Below are positions 7,969 through 16,666 of a stretch of DNA of 64,000 bases, one piece after another (positions within the stretch are counted from its first letter, which is position 1; every line of letters starts with the position of its first letter). A model generated the notes under the pieces. The model made no database searches. It was not told the DNA's origin and saw only the letters and a program-made list of their open reading frames with translations. The DNA lies in NCBI RefSeq assembly GCF_003726095.1, contig NZ_CP026031.1, forward strand, positions 3,410,001-3,474,000, given 5' to 3'. The stretch comes from Niallia circulans (GTDB lineage Bacteria > Bacillota > Bacilli > Bacillales > Cytobacillaceae). The translations under genes and the position numbers were made by a program.

Positions 7969-9066
7969 CTAGGAGGAACTGCAGACTACTACATTTCTTC
8001 CTAATTTCTTCGCCTTATATAGCATTTGGTCACTCTCTTTTATTAATTCGTCTAGTGATTTCCCCGCAGAAAGACCACCTATTCCAACAGAAACGGTTAC
8101 TTTTCCATTAGGCTGTGTCTCTTCCCCAAAGAATCGATACTCTTCCACATTTTTCCGAAATCGCTCGGCAATAGTTGCAGCTGTTTGCATATTCGTTATT
8201 TTGGTAAAGCACATTATAAATTCTTCGCCGCCATATCGAGCAAACACGTCTTCTTGTCTCATCGTATCATTTAATAACTGTGCAATCGTACGTAGTACAG
8301 CATCACCAGCTGGATGCCCATGGGTATCGTTATATTTTTTAAAATAATCCACATCCATCATGGCAATGACAATGGGAACATTATGCTGCATTAATTTTTC
8401 AACATTGGTCCGAAAAAAACGAAGATTGTATAAATCGGTCATACTATCATGTCTTGAATAATATTCTAGTTCTTTTCGTAATAATTGTTTTCTACTTACC
8501 CCATTTTGCATAAAAAAAATGCTGAGAACGGCAATGAACTCGAATACTATCAGGACAATTACTGTCATAAACGAAACATGAGTTGTCTGCAGAATAAGGA
8601 ATAACCTTAAGATCTGGTAGCAGAAAAATGCGCTTAGCATATGCTTCATATTTACAATGGAATATGGTGGATTATGGGACTTCTTATTTTGAAAAAAAGC
8701 GCCTATTATAAAGGGCAGGATGATTGCCTGAAATATTCCTTCCATTACAACGGTTCCACCAAGCTGATAACGATATAAAGCCGGTAGGATGGTCGAGATT
8801 AATCCACATTTCCATCCCAATAAATAAGAAATATAAAAAATCGGAACACCTCGTAAATCCAATCGCACCTCCCCATAAATTAGTGGTTCCCACATGGCTG
8901 CAATACTTAATAGACTAACAACGATTGGAGTAACCCACATATACTTGAGAATATTTTTATATCGCAAGACAAGATATTCTTTTAACTGAAGTGCCAAAAA
9001 CATAAAAGCAATTATTAATGTCATATTATTTAAAAAGGCATGGAACGTTATTTTAATGTCAATCAC
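7969..9066 (-). CDS. membrane diguanylate cyclase (5TM-LYT type sensor + GGDEF)
   Basis: A 365-residue protein. About residues 10-190 form five to six hydrophobic helices resembling the 5TMR-LYT sensor region. A complete GGDEF domain covers about residues 200-365. The active-site motif is GGEEF at 279-283, and an inhibitory I-site RxxD (RQED, 270-273) lies exactly five residues before it. It should therefore make c-di-GMP from two GTP and be product-inhibited. The listed start is GTG and has a poorly spaced ribosome site, so the N-terminus could be slightly shorter. An HD-GYP-type protein, a possible c-di-GMP phosphodiesterase, lies about 1.8 kb away on the other strand. Confidence 0.93.
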   Translation of the reverse strand: MIDIKITFHAFLNNMTLIIAFMFLALQLKEYLVLRYKNILKYMWVTPIVVSLLSIAAMWEPLIYGEVRLDLRGVPIFYISYLLGWKCGLISTILPALYRYQLGGTVVMEGIFQAIILPFIIGAFFQNKKSHNPPYSIVNMKHMLSAFFCYQILRLFLILQTTHVSFMTVIVLIVFEFIAVLSIFFMQNGVSRKQLLRKELEYYSRHDSMTDLYNLRFFRTNVEKLMQHNVPIVIAMMDVDYFKKYNDTHGHPAGDAVLRTIAQLLNDTMRQEDVFARYGGEEFIMCFTKITNMQTAATIAERFRKNVEEYRFFGEETQPNGKVTVSVGIGGLSAGKSLDELIKESDQMLYKAKKLGRNVVVCSSS

Positions 9067-9241
9067 CCTATTTTCATGTTATCTCTTGTTGAATTGCGAA
9101 TGATTATCCACTCTAGTTACATGGAAACTATTCCTACTTTTGTCCCTGTAAAAGATGCTTATTCCTAGGGGATATTTATTCAAGAGGATTTATAGAGGAA
9201 TCACTTTACACATTTGAAAGGAAGTATCCCAAAACGAGCAA

Positions 9242-9562
9242 TTAATGACGCGGTGCAAAAACCATTATCATTACACCTATTAAACAAATTCCTGCCCCTA
9301 TCCAGTCATATATATCTGGTGTTTTTCTATCTATGCCCCACCCCCATAATACGGAGAGAATAATAAAAATTCCTCCATATGCAGCATATACTCTACCAAA
9401 GGACATAAAAGATTGGAAGGTTGCAATAACACCATATAAAACGAGCGATATCCCGCCAAAAATCCCCCAATAATAGGGTTTTCCTTCGCGAAGCCATTGC
9501 CAAATAAGATAGCCTCCACCAATTTCGGCTATACCGGCGATGATAAATAGAAGAATTGTCAT
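9242..9562 (-). CDS. YnfA/UPF0060 family small membrane protein
   Basis: A 106-residue protein with four predicted transmembrane helices. It has the family segments [12 protein letters not shown] near the N-terminus and AAYGGIFI in the third helix. UPF0060 resembles a small-multidrug-resistance fold; some members are reported as SMR-like exporters, but function is not firmly established. The ribosome site AGGTGG precedes the ATG. It is separated from its neighbours on both sides and probably transcribed alone. Confidence 0.9.
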   Translation of the reverse strand: MTILLFIIAGIAEIGGGYLIWQWLREGKPYYWGIFGGISLVLYGVIATFQSFMSFGRVYAAYGGIFIILSVLWGWGIDRKTPDIYDWIGAGICLIGVMIMVFAPRH

Positions 9563-9616
9563 GTCAAACCACCTAAGATTTTAGTATTTCCTTTATTATA
9601 CCAAATTGGAGGCAGT

Positions 9617-10087
9617 TTAATGGTCGCTTTCTCTCCTGCTTCTTTTCAATAATTTCACCGTAAATTGATGAAAGAGAAGGAGCGTGACATAAAGAACTGG
9701 ATAAGTAAATATAGAATATGATTGCTTCCAACCATTTAAATAGAAGGTACCGCTCCAAATAAATATCGTTTCAAAGATCATGGCAAGGACGACCAAGACA
9801 AAAACATAAACTATCTTATTCCTGAGCCTCTTTTTATACGGAAAGCAATTGAGAAAAATAATATTGACCGCAGGGTAAATTCCCAGAATATAGATAAAGC
9901 TTTCCCAATCCGGTCCTTTTTCGAAGTAACCATAAATATTATATTTCAAACTAAGATAGATATCTGTTAATAACTGAATTAACATTGCAAATAGTGTTGT
10001 TGTCAACATTTCAATAGGAGTTAAACGTTTTGGTATGCTATAGGCTAGCGTATTAAATAAAAGCACAATAAGGATAAGAACGAGCAT
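9617..10087 (-). CDS. CBO0543-family integral membrane protein
   Basis: A 156-residue, very hydrophobic protein with four to five membrane helices and a basic C-terminal tail. The pattern of segments (YNIYGYFEKGPDWESF, LGIYPAVNIIFLN) resembles the CBO0543 family of Bacillaceae and clostridia, which has no known function. It forms a same-strand pair with the next gene, which belongs to the same broad family. A TTGGAG ribosome site precedes the start. I assign no function. Confidence 0.72.
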   Translation of the reverse strand: MLVLILIVLLFNTLAYSIPKRLTPIEMLTTTLFAMLIQLLTDIYLSLKYNIYGYFEKGPDWESFIYILGIYPAVNIIFLNCFPYKKRLRNKIVYVFVLVVLAMIFETIFIWSGTFYLNGWKQSYSIFTYPVLYVTLLLFHQFTVKLLKRSRRESDH

Positions 10088-10146
10088 GGAATAGACTCCA
10101 ATCTATACTAAAATGTTCTTTCTTATCCTTGCCGAAATCAGATAAA

Positions 10147-10710
10147 TTACTCATCTTCTTGCCATTTCATAAATAGTTTTGTTACTAAATATCCACCAAT
10201 ATATAGGAGCAAATAAATCAAGAAGATATGAAAAAAGTTAACCCATTTATATGGTTCAAATAATCCAATGCTTGTTAACAATGGTTTAAAGCCAAAACCA
10301 AAAATGGCTGCTAAAATGACAGCATATAGATAGAAGTTCTTTCCGTGTTTTAATGTCCATTGAAATACTAGCATAACCGCGACTGGAATAATCGACCCAT
10401 CTAACGAAAAGCTTGGTAAGAAAGGCAGCATCTGGTATGGATAGGCCCATAACCCAAAGCGAATACCAATTGCATCTGCATAGAAAAATAACATATGCAC
10501 GGCGAATCCAAAGAAACCAATGATGAAAATCCGCTTGCGGTCAATGGTAAAATATAAGACGATCAGGGGAACAACTAACATAAGCAGCACCACCCAAAAT
10601 TGCCATGAATCTATGCTTGAATACAAACTCCAATACTCTTGCGCCTCTTTTGTATATTTTTCTTGAATGGAAACTAATCGATCAAAAAAGGAACGTTGTT
10701 GGTCATTCAT
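10147..10710 (-). CDS. CBO0543-family integral membrane protein
   Basis: A 187-residue protein with a charged N-terminal 35 residues and then five membrane helices. The central region with AIGIRFGLWAYPYQMLPF is the most conserved part of the CBO0543 family. A GAGGTGAT ribosome site gives a confident start. It is transcribed just ahead of the paralogue at 9617-10087, with 59 bases between them, so the two likely form an operon. Both lie between the c-di-GMP synthase and the HD-GYP gene, but nothing in the sequence links them to that pathway. Confidence 0.78.
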   Translation of the reverse strand: MNDQQRSFFDRLVSIQEKYTKEAQEYWSLYSSIDSWQFWVVLLMLVVPLIVLYFTIDRKRIFIIGFFGFAVHMLFFYADAIGIRFGLWAYPYQMLPFLPSFSLDGSIIPVAVMLVFQWTLKHGKNFYLYAVILAAIFGFGFKPLLTSIGLFEPYKWVNFFHIFLIYLLLYIGGYLVTKLFMKWQEDE

Positions 10711-10860
10711 CTGATCACCTCAGGAATTATTTTCATTTTTGTAGTATGAGCTTTTTTTTAGAAAATATTTCTCCCCTGCAAAGCTTATTAAATTAGAAGA
10801 ATAGGGAATGCTTCCATTAATAGAGGTTGGTTCGATTAAGATTAGCACTGGAGGTCCGAT

Positions 10861-11778
10861 ATGCATCATCGAATTTGGAATAATCCTGCTTATTTTCGTT
10901 ATTTATTCTTTATTCTCTTTATCATTAGTATCATTTTAAATCGCTATATTCTGCAAAACCATGATAATTACTTTATTTTATATATATTATGCTCTATTTT
11001 TCTGGGACTCGGCTTCTACAATAGCTCTCTTTGGAAAATTGTAATGTTGACGTTTCTAGTCGTTATTTGTAGATTTTTTTTCATTCCGGATCCACATACT
11101 TCGTCTATGCTTACTTTTATTACCTATTTATTAACCTACCTTCTTATCACATTCATATCCGTTGCCTTTATGTCCCGTGTGCAAAGAGTGATGGAAGATA
11201 ATTTAGCTTTAACAAAAGTACTTTCAAACGCACTAGACTCCCGAGATTCCTATACGATGCACCATTCGAAAAACGTCGCAAAATACGCCATGCAAATCGC
11301 CAAAAAAATGAAGCTCCCTCATCATTTATGTGAGGTTATTCATATCGGGGGATTACTCCATGATATTGGAAAAATTGGCATCCCAGAATCTTTATTAACA
11401 AAACCTGGAAAGTTAACAGAAGAAGAATACGAATTAATAAAAACACATACAACAAAAGGGTATGAAATCATTAAACATGTGAAGCAATATAAAAACAGCG
11501 GAATATTAGATATTGTCTTATATCACCACGAGCGTTTTGACGGAAAAGGATATCCACGACAATTAAAAGAAGAAGAAATCCCCTTGCTTGCTCGTATCGT
11601 CGCAGTAGCAGACACGTTCGACGCGATGTCTTCTGGACGTGTCTATCGAAAAGAACTTCCTTTAGCGGAAATTCTCCACGAAATTAGGCTGAATAAAGGA
11701 AAGCAGTTTGACCCAAACGTAGTCGATGCCTTTCTCGCTCTTTTTGAAGAAGAAAACAAACCATTTACAGCTGATTAA
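10861..11778 (+). CDS. HD-GYP-type phosphohydrolase with membrane anchor
   Basis: A 305-residue protein. The N-terminal 105 residues form four to five membrane helices. The HD domain follows, with HDIGK (metal ligands, residues 167-171) and HHERFDGKGYP (222-232). The latter is the extended motif that separates HD-GYP c-di-GMP phosphodiesterases from plain HD proteins. The expected activity is hydrolysis of c-di-GMP, facing the cytoplasm. The start has a good GGAGG. No separate sensor domain is visible, so the membrane region probably senses the signal. Confidence 0.9.
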   Translation: MHHRIWNNPAYFRYLFFILFIISIILNRYILQNHDNYFILYILCSIFLGLGFYNSSLWKIVMLTFLVVICRFFFIPDPHTSSMLTFITYLLTYLLITFISVAFMSRVQRVMEDNLALTKVLSNALDSRDSYTMHHSKNVAKYAMQIAKKMKLPHHLCEVIHIGGLLHDIGKIGIPESLLTKPGKLTEEEYELIKTHTTKGYEIIKHVKQYKNSGILDIVLYHHERFDGKGYPRQLKEEEIPLLARIVAVADTFDAMSSGRVYRKELPLAEILHEIRLNKGKQFDPNVVDAFLALFEEENKPFTAD

Positions 11779-11817
11779 TAAATTAGTGATTTCCTTAATA
11801 AGATCTCACCAAATCCG

Positions 11818-11866
11818 TTGACTTCTTTAAAAAAATATGCGAAAATCCAATAGTTCGCATACGAAC
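11818..11866 (+). promoter_or_regulatory. promoter and candidate MarR operator of the efflux operon
   Basis: A -35 TTGACT (11818-11823) and a -10 GAAAAT (11841-11846) are 17 bases apart. A perfect inverted repeat GTTCG-CATA-CGAAC (11853-11866) lies at the expected transcription start. A repressor bound there would block initiation, which fits autorepression by the MarR protein encoded first in the operon. Confidence 0.6.
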
Positions 11867-11906
11867 AGTTCTGATAAAAACTATTAGAAAGGGAGAAAAA
11901 TTTCAG

Positions 11907-12359
11907 ATGAACGGGTCGTTAAATAATGAATTAATCCGCTCCTATTCTCGCATTAATAAAGCCTATAACCACCTAGTGCACCTTGATGCGAAGAAACTGG
12001 ATTTAACAGCCGTGCAGCTAAAGACACTGTACAGAATTTATTTCTGCCCTAATATCGGCATTGGAGAACTTGCAACAAAACTATCTTTAACCAAAAGCAC
12101 CGTTAGTGGCGTTATCGATCGACTATCCCAACGACAATTAATTGAACGAACCATTCCTGAAAACAATCGTCGATCGGTCAACATCCAACTAACTGCAGAA
12201 GGTCAGCACGTCATGCAGCAATATTTCGCCGGAACTTCCATTCTAGCGGGCAAAGTGAGAGAAGTTATGCAGCTTCCAGAGGAAGACATAAACAAATTAC
12301 TTGAGCTAAATGAAAAAATACTGACCATTTTAAATGAAATTGAGGAGGAACAACCATGA
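11907..12359 (+). CDS. MarR-family transcriptional regulator
   Basis: A 150-residue winged-helix protein. The recognition region lies around residues 55-85 (ELATKLSLTKSTVSGVIDRL), with the wing at about 90-105 (containing RRSVNI). MarR proteins act as dimers, usually repressing adjacent efflux genes until a ligand binds. The gene overlaps the start of the adaptor gene by four bases (ATGA), so the three genes form a translationally coupled operon. A palindrome at the promoter is the probable operator. Confidence 0.92.
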   Translation: MNGSLNNELIRSYSRINKAYNHLVHLDAKKLDLTAVQLKTLYRIYFCPNIGIGELATKLSLTKSTVSGVIDRLSQRQLIERTIPENNRRSVNIQLTAEGQHVMQQYFAGTSILAGKVREVMQLPEEDINKLLELNEKILTILNEIEEEQP

Positions 12360-13006
12360 ATAGTAAACGCATGATTTTATTAAATATTATCCTATTGATT
12401 GTGTTAGTTGGCGGAGGGTTTGCCGGCTATTACTTCTACGATCAATCTGTTTCCTATATCAAAACAGATAATGCACAAATTGCTGGACAACAAATCAGCA
12501 TCGCATCACCAGCAACAGGGAAATTAACGGACTGGAAAGGCGAAGCAGGTACTTCTTTTAACAAAAACCAAAAAATTGGTACTGTAGAAGTTGTAACAGA
12601 ATCAGGTACAAATAAAATGGATATTACCGTTCCAGAAGATAGTACCCTTGTTCAATCTAGCGCTGTTCCAAATACATTTGTTGCTGCAGGAACTTCCCTT
12701 GCTAAAAGCTATGATTTAGAAAATCTATGGGTAACAGCAAATGTCGATGAAACAGATATTAACAAAGTAAAAGTTGGCCAAGAAGTTGATTTATATGTAG
12801 ATGCCTTCCCAGAGACTGTTTTAACAGGGAAAGTAGACAGCTTGGGACTTGCAACAGCAGGAACATTCTCCCTTCTGCCAAGCAACAACAGCTCAGGAAA
12901 CTATACAAAAGAAACACAAGTAGTTCCGGTAACAATCTCTATCGATAACTACGGCGGACTAAAACTAATTCCAGGTATGAACGTTTCCGTAAGAATTCAT
13001 AAGTAG
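12356..13006 (+). CDS. HlyD/EmrA-family efflux adaptor, short form
   Basis: A 216-residue protein with one N-terminal membrane helix (residues 5-27) and the start of the EmrA beta domain (YIKTDNAQIAGQQISIASPA). The barrel-sandwich region and a C-terminal IPGMNVSVRIHK strand follow. It is about half the length of Gram-negative EmrA because the long coiled-coil hairpin is missing, as expected where there is no outer membrane. It should pair with the DHA2 pump encoded next. It overlaps the MarR stop by four bases. Confidence 0.9.
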   Translation: MNSKRMILLNIILLIVLVGGGFAGYYFYDQSVSYIKTDNAQIAGQQISIASPATGKLTDWKGEAGTSFNKNQKIGTVEVVTESGTNKMDITVPEDSTLVQSSAVPNTFVAAGTSLAKSYDLENLWVTANVDETDINKVKVGQEVDLYVDAFPETVLTGKVDSLGLATAGTFSLLPSNNSSGNYTKETQVVPVTISIDNYGGLKLIPGMNVSVRIHK

Positions 13007-13015
13007 GTGATGGAT

Positions 13016-14890
13016 ATGACCACTTACATCACAAGCTATATTATAGGAAGCATCCTCCTCCTGCTGATCATCAATCTTCTTTTACGAAAAAAGAAGACAG
13101 TAGCAGAACCAAACCGCGTTATGGAAGATGCCAAGAAGGAAAATGACACTGCGTCATCCCTTACAAAATCAGAGATGGTGAAACAAGAAGAGCCATCGAA
13201 GAAAGAAGATGGCGTAGCAGAAGCAATGGAAACAAATGAAGGAATATCCGATGAAGAGGAACGCCTTGCTAATGCGGTCGAATCTAACGAAATAGCGGAT
13301 GAAGAGGAGCCAGCAGCTGTGGCCAAAGAATCAAAAACAGCAAAAGCGCCTTATAAACCACTTGAAATGGGCGAAGAAATCCACCGCGGCAAAGTGATTA
13401 TTGCCCTCATGCTAGGTGCATTTGTCGCTATTCTGAACCAAACTTTACTAAATGTGGCCATTCCACATATCATGAACGATTTAAATGTATCAACAAGTAC
13501 TGTCCAATGGCTGTCCACTGGATATATGCTGACAAATGGAGTGTTTATCCCAATCACCCCATTTTTAATCAATAAACTAGGAACACGGAAACTGCTGATT
13601 TCAGCAATCTCCGCGTTTACTATCGGATCCATTGTCTGTGCAACCTCTGTTGGATTTTCGATGCTCCTAATTGGGCGTATCATCCAAGCAGCAGGTGCCG
13701 GTTTACTAATGCCACTTTTAATGACCGTCTTTTTAATTATTTTTCCGCCCGAAAAACGCGGAACAGCAATGGGAATTATGGGCGTCGTTATGATTTTCGC
13801 CCCAGCCATTGGGCCAACTTTATCAGGCTGGTTAATCGGTCATTATTCTTGGAGAGTTTTATTCGAGCTTGTTATTCCAATTGGCATTCTCGATTTAATT
13901 ATCGCTATTCTGTGGATGAAGGATGTAACGAAAGTATCCAATCCAGTCTTTGATACAATTGGCTTTATCACTTGTACAGTCGGCCTAGGCTCCTTACTTT
14001 ATGGTTTCAGTGAAGCAGGAAATAACGGCTGGGATAGCAGAGTAGTTGTTCTTTCTCTTGTTATCGGAGTAATCTTCTTATGCCTCTTCGTCTGGAGAGA
14101 ACTGACAACAGAAGCGCCAATGGTGGACTTACGTGTATTCAAATATAGTATCTTTACTTTAACAACATTAGTAAGCATGATTGTCAATATGGCAATGTTT
14201 GCGGCAATGCTGCTTTTACCAATCTATTTGCAGAATATCCGTGGCTTCACTGCCCTCGATTCAGGATTATTAATGTTGCCAGGTGCGATTGTGATGGGAA
14301 TCATGTCACCAATTTCCGGTAAACTTTTTGACCGCTTCGGGGCAAGACCACTAGCGATCATCGGTTTAGTCATTACGGTTCTCACCACATGGGGCTTCAC
14401 TCAATTAACGATGCAGACATCTTATTCTCATCTCATGATGCTTTATATTTTCCGGATGTTCGGGATGTCGTTTATTATGATGACGGTAATGACAGAGGGA
14501 ATGAACCAGCTTCCATTAAGCTTAACAAGCCATGGGACTGCTGTCTCCAATACAGCAAGAACGGTTGCGGGAAGTATTGGTACTGCCTTCTTAATCACAG
14601 TTATGACTAATCGTACCGCTTTTCATTTAGATAACTATAACAACATTATCTCGTCTGCCAACCCATATATTGCAGAGAAATTAGCTCAGCTTGGTCAAGG
14701 CTTAGCTGGTCTCACAGGACTTCCGACTGGAGCAGGCCAAACCCTAGCGATTTCTACGATTTATGGAAAAGCAACTCAAGCATCTACAATCAGCGGAATT
14801 AATGACGCTTTTATTGTAGCTACAATTATTGCGAGTGTTGCATTAGTGCTATCGTTTTTTATCCGAAGAGCTACTGCAAGTTCGAAATAA
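13016..14890 (+). CDS. DHA2-family multidrug MFS transporter (EmrB-like) with acidic N-terminal extension
   Basis: About 624 residues. The transport part (from about residue 118) has 14 predicted helices and the DHA2 segments LNQTLLNVAIPHI, motif C-like GPTLSGWLIG, and QLPLSLTSHGTAVSNT. The first roughly 115 residues hold one membrane helix and then a long Lys/Glu-rich linker (KEE, DEE, EEE runs), which is unusual for EmrB and may contact the adaptor or membrane surface. GTG 13007 and ATG 13010 are alternative starts; ATG 13016 has the best spacing from AGGTGA. The pump is driven by proton motive force; its substrates are unknown. It follows the adaptor gene with no gap. Confidence 0.92.
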   Translation: MTTYITSYIIGSILLLLIINLLLRKKKTVAEPNRVMEDAKKENDTASSLTKSEMVKQEEPSKKEDGVAEAMETNEGISDEEERLANAVESNEIADEEEPAAVAKESKTAKAPYKPLEMGEEIHRGKVIIALMLGAFVAILNQTLLNVAIPHIMNDLNVSTSTVQWLSTGYMLTNGVFIPITPFLINKLGTRKLLISAISAFTIGSIVCATSVGFSMLLIGRIIQAAGAGLLMPLLMTVFLIIFPPEKRGTAMGIMGVVMIFAPAIGPTLSGWLIGHYSWRVLFELVIPIGILDLIIAILWMKDVTKVSNPVFDTIGFITCTVGLGSLLYGFSEAGNNGWDSRVVVLSLVIGVIFLCLFVWRELTTEAPMVDLRVFKYSIFTLTTLVSMIVNMAMFAAMLLLPIYLQNIRGFTALDSGLLMLPGAIVMGIMSPISGKLFDRFGARPLAIIGLVITVLTTWGFTQLTMQTSYSHLMMLYIFRMFGMSFIMMTVMTEGMNQLPLSLTSHGTAVSNTARTVAGSIGTAFLITVMTNRTAFHLDNYNNIISSANPYIAEKLAQLGQGLAGLTGLPTGAGQTLAISTIYGKATQASTISGINDAFIVATIIASVALVLSFFIRRATASSK

Positions 14891-14904
14891 AGTTAAAAAT
14901 AGGA

Positions 14905-14946
14905 AAAATCCCGAAGCAGAAGATGGTGCTTCGGGATTTTATTTTT
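14905..14946 (+). terminator. Rho-independent terminator of the emr operon
   Basis: A perfect 14-bp stem (14905-14918 with 14927-14940) and an 8-nt loop are followed by a T-rich run, 15 bases after the stop. Confidence 0.92.
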
Positions 14947-15059
14947 TGAAAAGAAAACTGGTTTATGAAAGAGTGTCGTAAGATAGAAAGTTAATTTTTT
15001 AGCAATATTGTCATTAATATGCTGAAATAGAGGAGATGATCAGCAAAAATAACCGGTTT

Positions 15060-15570
15060 TTTAGCCAAACTTTGACAGATATCAGCCAAAGTAAGGGGCG
15101 AATCAGCCAAAGTACAGAGGGTATCAGCCAAACTGGGGATTTATCAGCCAAAGTACAGAGGGTATCAGCCAAACTTGGAAAATATCAGCCAAAGTACAGA
15201 GAGAATCAGCCAAACTGAGAATTTATCAGCCAAAGTACAGAGAGAATCAGCCAAACTTGGAAAATATCAGCCAAAGTACAGAGAGAATCAGCCAAACTTG
15301 GAAAATATCAGCCAAAACACAGAGGCTATCAGCCAAACTTGGAAAATATCAGCCAAAGCTCAGAGGTAATCAGCCAAACTTGGAAAATATCAGCCAAAGC
15401 TCAGAGGTAATCAGCCAAACTTGGAAAATATCAGCCAAAGTACAGAGAGAATCAGCCAAACTTGGGATTTATCAGCCAAAGTACAGAGGGTATCAGCCAA
15501 ACTTGGAAAATATCAGCCAAAGTACAGAGAGAATCAGCCAAACTTGGAAAATATCAGCCAAAACAAAGTC
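15060..15570 (+). repeat. phased repeat array 3, core ATCAGCCAAA, 24 units (plus orientation)
   Basis: ATCAGCC occurs 24 times from 15081 to 15553 at 20-21 bp intervals (mean 20.5), with one decayed unit before. Two half-units alternate: one continues CTTGGAAAAT, the other GTACAGAGAGA, giving a 41-bp dimer repeat. The array fills the gap between two convergent genes (efflux pump and oxidoreductase). No unit contains a stop in the relevant frames, so spurious long frames cross it. Confidence 0.95.
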
Positions 15571-15583
15571 AGCGCTGCCACAC

Positions 15584-15611
15584 AAAAAGCACCTCTCAAC
15601 GAGATGCCTTT
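15584..15611 (-). terminator. Rho-independent terminator overlapping end of oxidoreductase gene
   Basis: On the minus strand an 11-bp stem with wobble pairs and a 5-nt loop straddles the stop codon and is followed by a T5 run. Confidence 0.65.
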
Positions 15612-16588
15612 TCCCCATAATACCCTTTAATCAGCTGATCCATTACCCAGTTGGTTCTTGCTCCACTTACGCCTGTGCTTGGACTAGTGCCTTTTCCAGT
15701 TAACTCATCCACCATCAATTGAATCATATGCTGCTGAATATGACGTGGATTTTCGATTACCCACTCTTCCATTCCTTCTGAGGTTGTTAACGTAATGGGA
15801 CCATTCCCAAAGGTTGCAAAAGTCAGTTTCCCTTTGCTTCCGACAATTTCGTTTTCGTCCATATGGTCATAGGCGCCAAAACACCATGTCCCTGTTCCAT
15901 GCACACCTGATTCAAATAGATAATTGCCGGTCACCATGTCTTCTGCTTCGTAGCTGCCATTTTGGTTGGTTGCGAATCCTTCTGCCTCCTTAATCGGTCC
16001 AAGCAGAAAATCCAGAATATCCAATGTATGGCTCGCTAAATCAAGGAATAGTCCACCGCCTGCAAGTTCTGGCTGCACTCTCCATGCTTGATCATCTTTT
16101 AAAGGTGGCTGGTATTGGATTGTTCGCACAAAGCGAATATCCCCAAGCACACCGCTGTCGACTATTTCTTTTATTTTTAGAAAACGAGGAAGTGCACGTC
16201 GATAATAGGCAACATATAAAGGCACATCTGCTTGTTTACATGCTTCAATCATCTCTAGGCACTCTTGATAATTTCTTGCCATTGGTTTTTCAACATACAC
16301 TGGTTTCCCTGCTTTTGCGGCAAGAAGTGCATATTCTTTATGAAAAGCTGGTGGAGTAGCGACATAAATAGCATCGACATCTGGATCATTTATTAGCGCT
16401 TCTCCATCGTCATACCATTTGGAAACATGATGACGCTCCGCATAATCCTTAGCCAATTCACCATTGCGGCGCATAACTGCCACTAGCTTTGAGTTTTCAG
16501 CTAGTTGAAAGCCTGGTCCACTTTTTACTTCTGTCACATCTCCACAGCCAATAATTCCCCATCGAACTTCTTTTTCTATCTTTTTCAT
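15596..16588 (-). CDS. Gfo/Idh/MocA-family oxidoreductase
   Basis: A 330-residue NAD(P)-dependent oxidoreductase. The Rossmann motif is GIIGCGDV (residues 12-19). The signature EKPMA (near residue 100) carries the catalytic Lys. The C-terminal substrate domain starts near residue 125. Family members oxidise or reduce sugars, inositols and related polyols; the substrate here is unknown. The ribosome site GAGGTGA is strong. It is a single gene convergent with array 3, with its terminator overlapping its 3' end. Confidence 0.93.
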   Translation of the reverse strand: MKKIEKEVRWGIIGCGDVTEVKSGPGFQLAENSKLVAVMRRNGELAKDYAERHHVSKWYDDGEALINDPDVDAIYVATPPAFHKEYALLAAKAGKPVYVEKPMARNYQECLEMIEACKQADVPLYVAYYRRALPRFLKIKEIVDSGVLGDIRFVRTIQYQPPLKDDQAWRVQPELAGGGLFLDLASHTLDILDFLLGPIKEAEGFATNQNGSYEAEDMVTGNYLFESGVHGTGTWCFGAYDHMDENEIVGSKGKLTFATFGNGPITLTTSEGMEEWVIENPRHIQQHMIQLMVDELTGKGTSPSTGVSGARTNWVMDQLIKGYYGEKASR

Positions 16589-16666
16589 CTATTTTTTCAC
16601 CTCACCTTTTTATTCGCTCTTCGCCTTTGAAAACCCTTCATTTTCCACAAAATATGTCTAGTCAAT

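Noticed and set aside
13036..13809. Antisense frames of 96 and 152 codons opposite the EmrB-like gene
   Set aside because: They are low-complexity or hydrophobic shadows of the real gene with no translation signals.
15036..15703. Long open frames of 60-148 codons with ISQT, SAK and YQP repeats
   Set aside because: They are translations of repeat array 3 in several overlapping frames; the unit has no stop codon in these frames, and no ribosome site or non-repeat domain is present.
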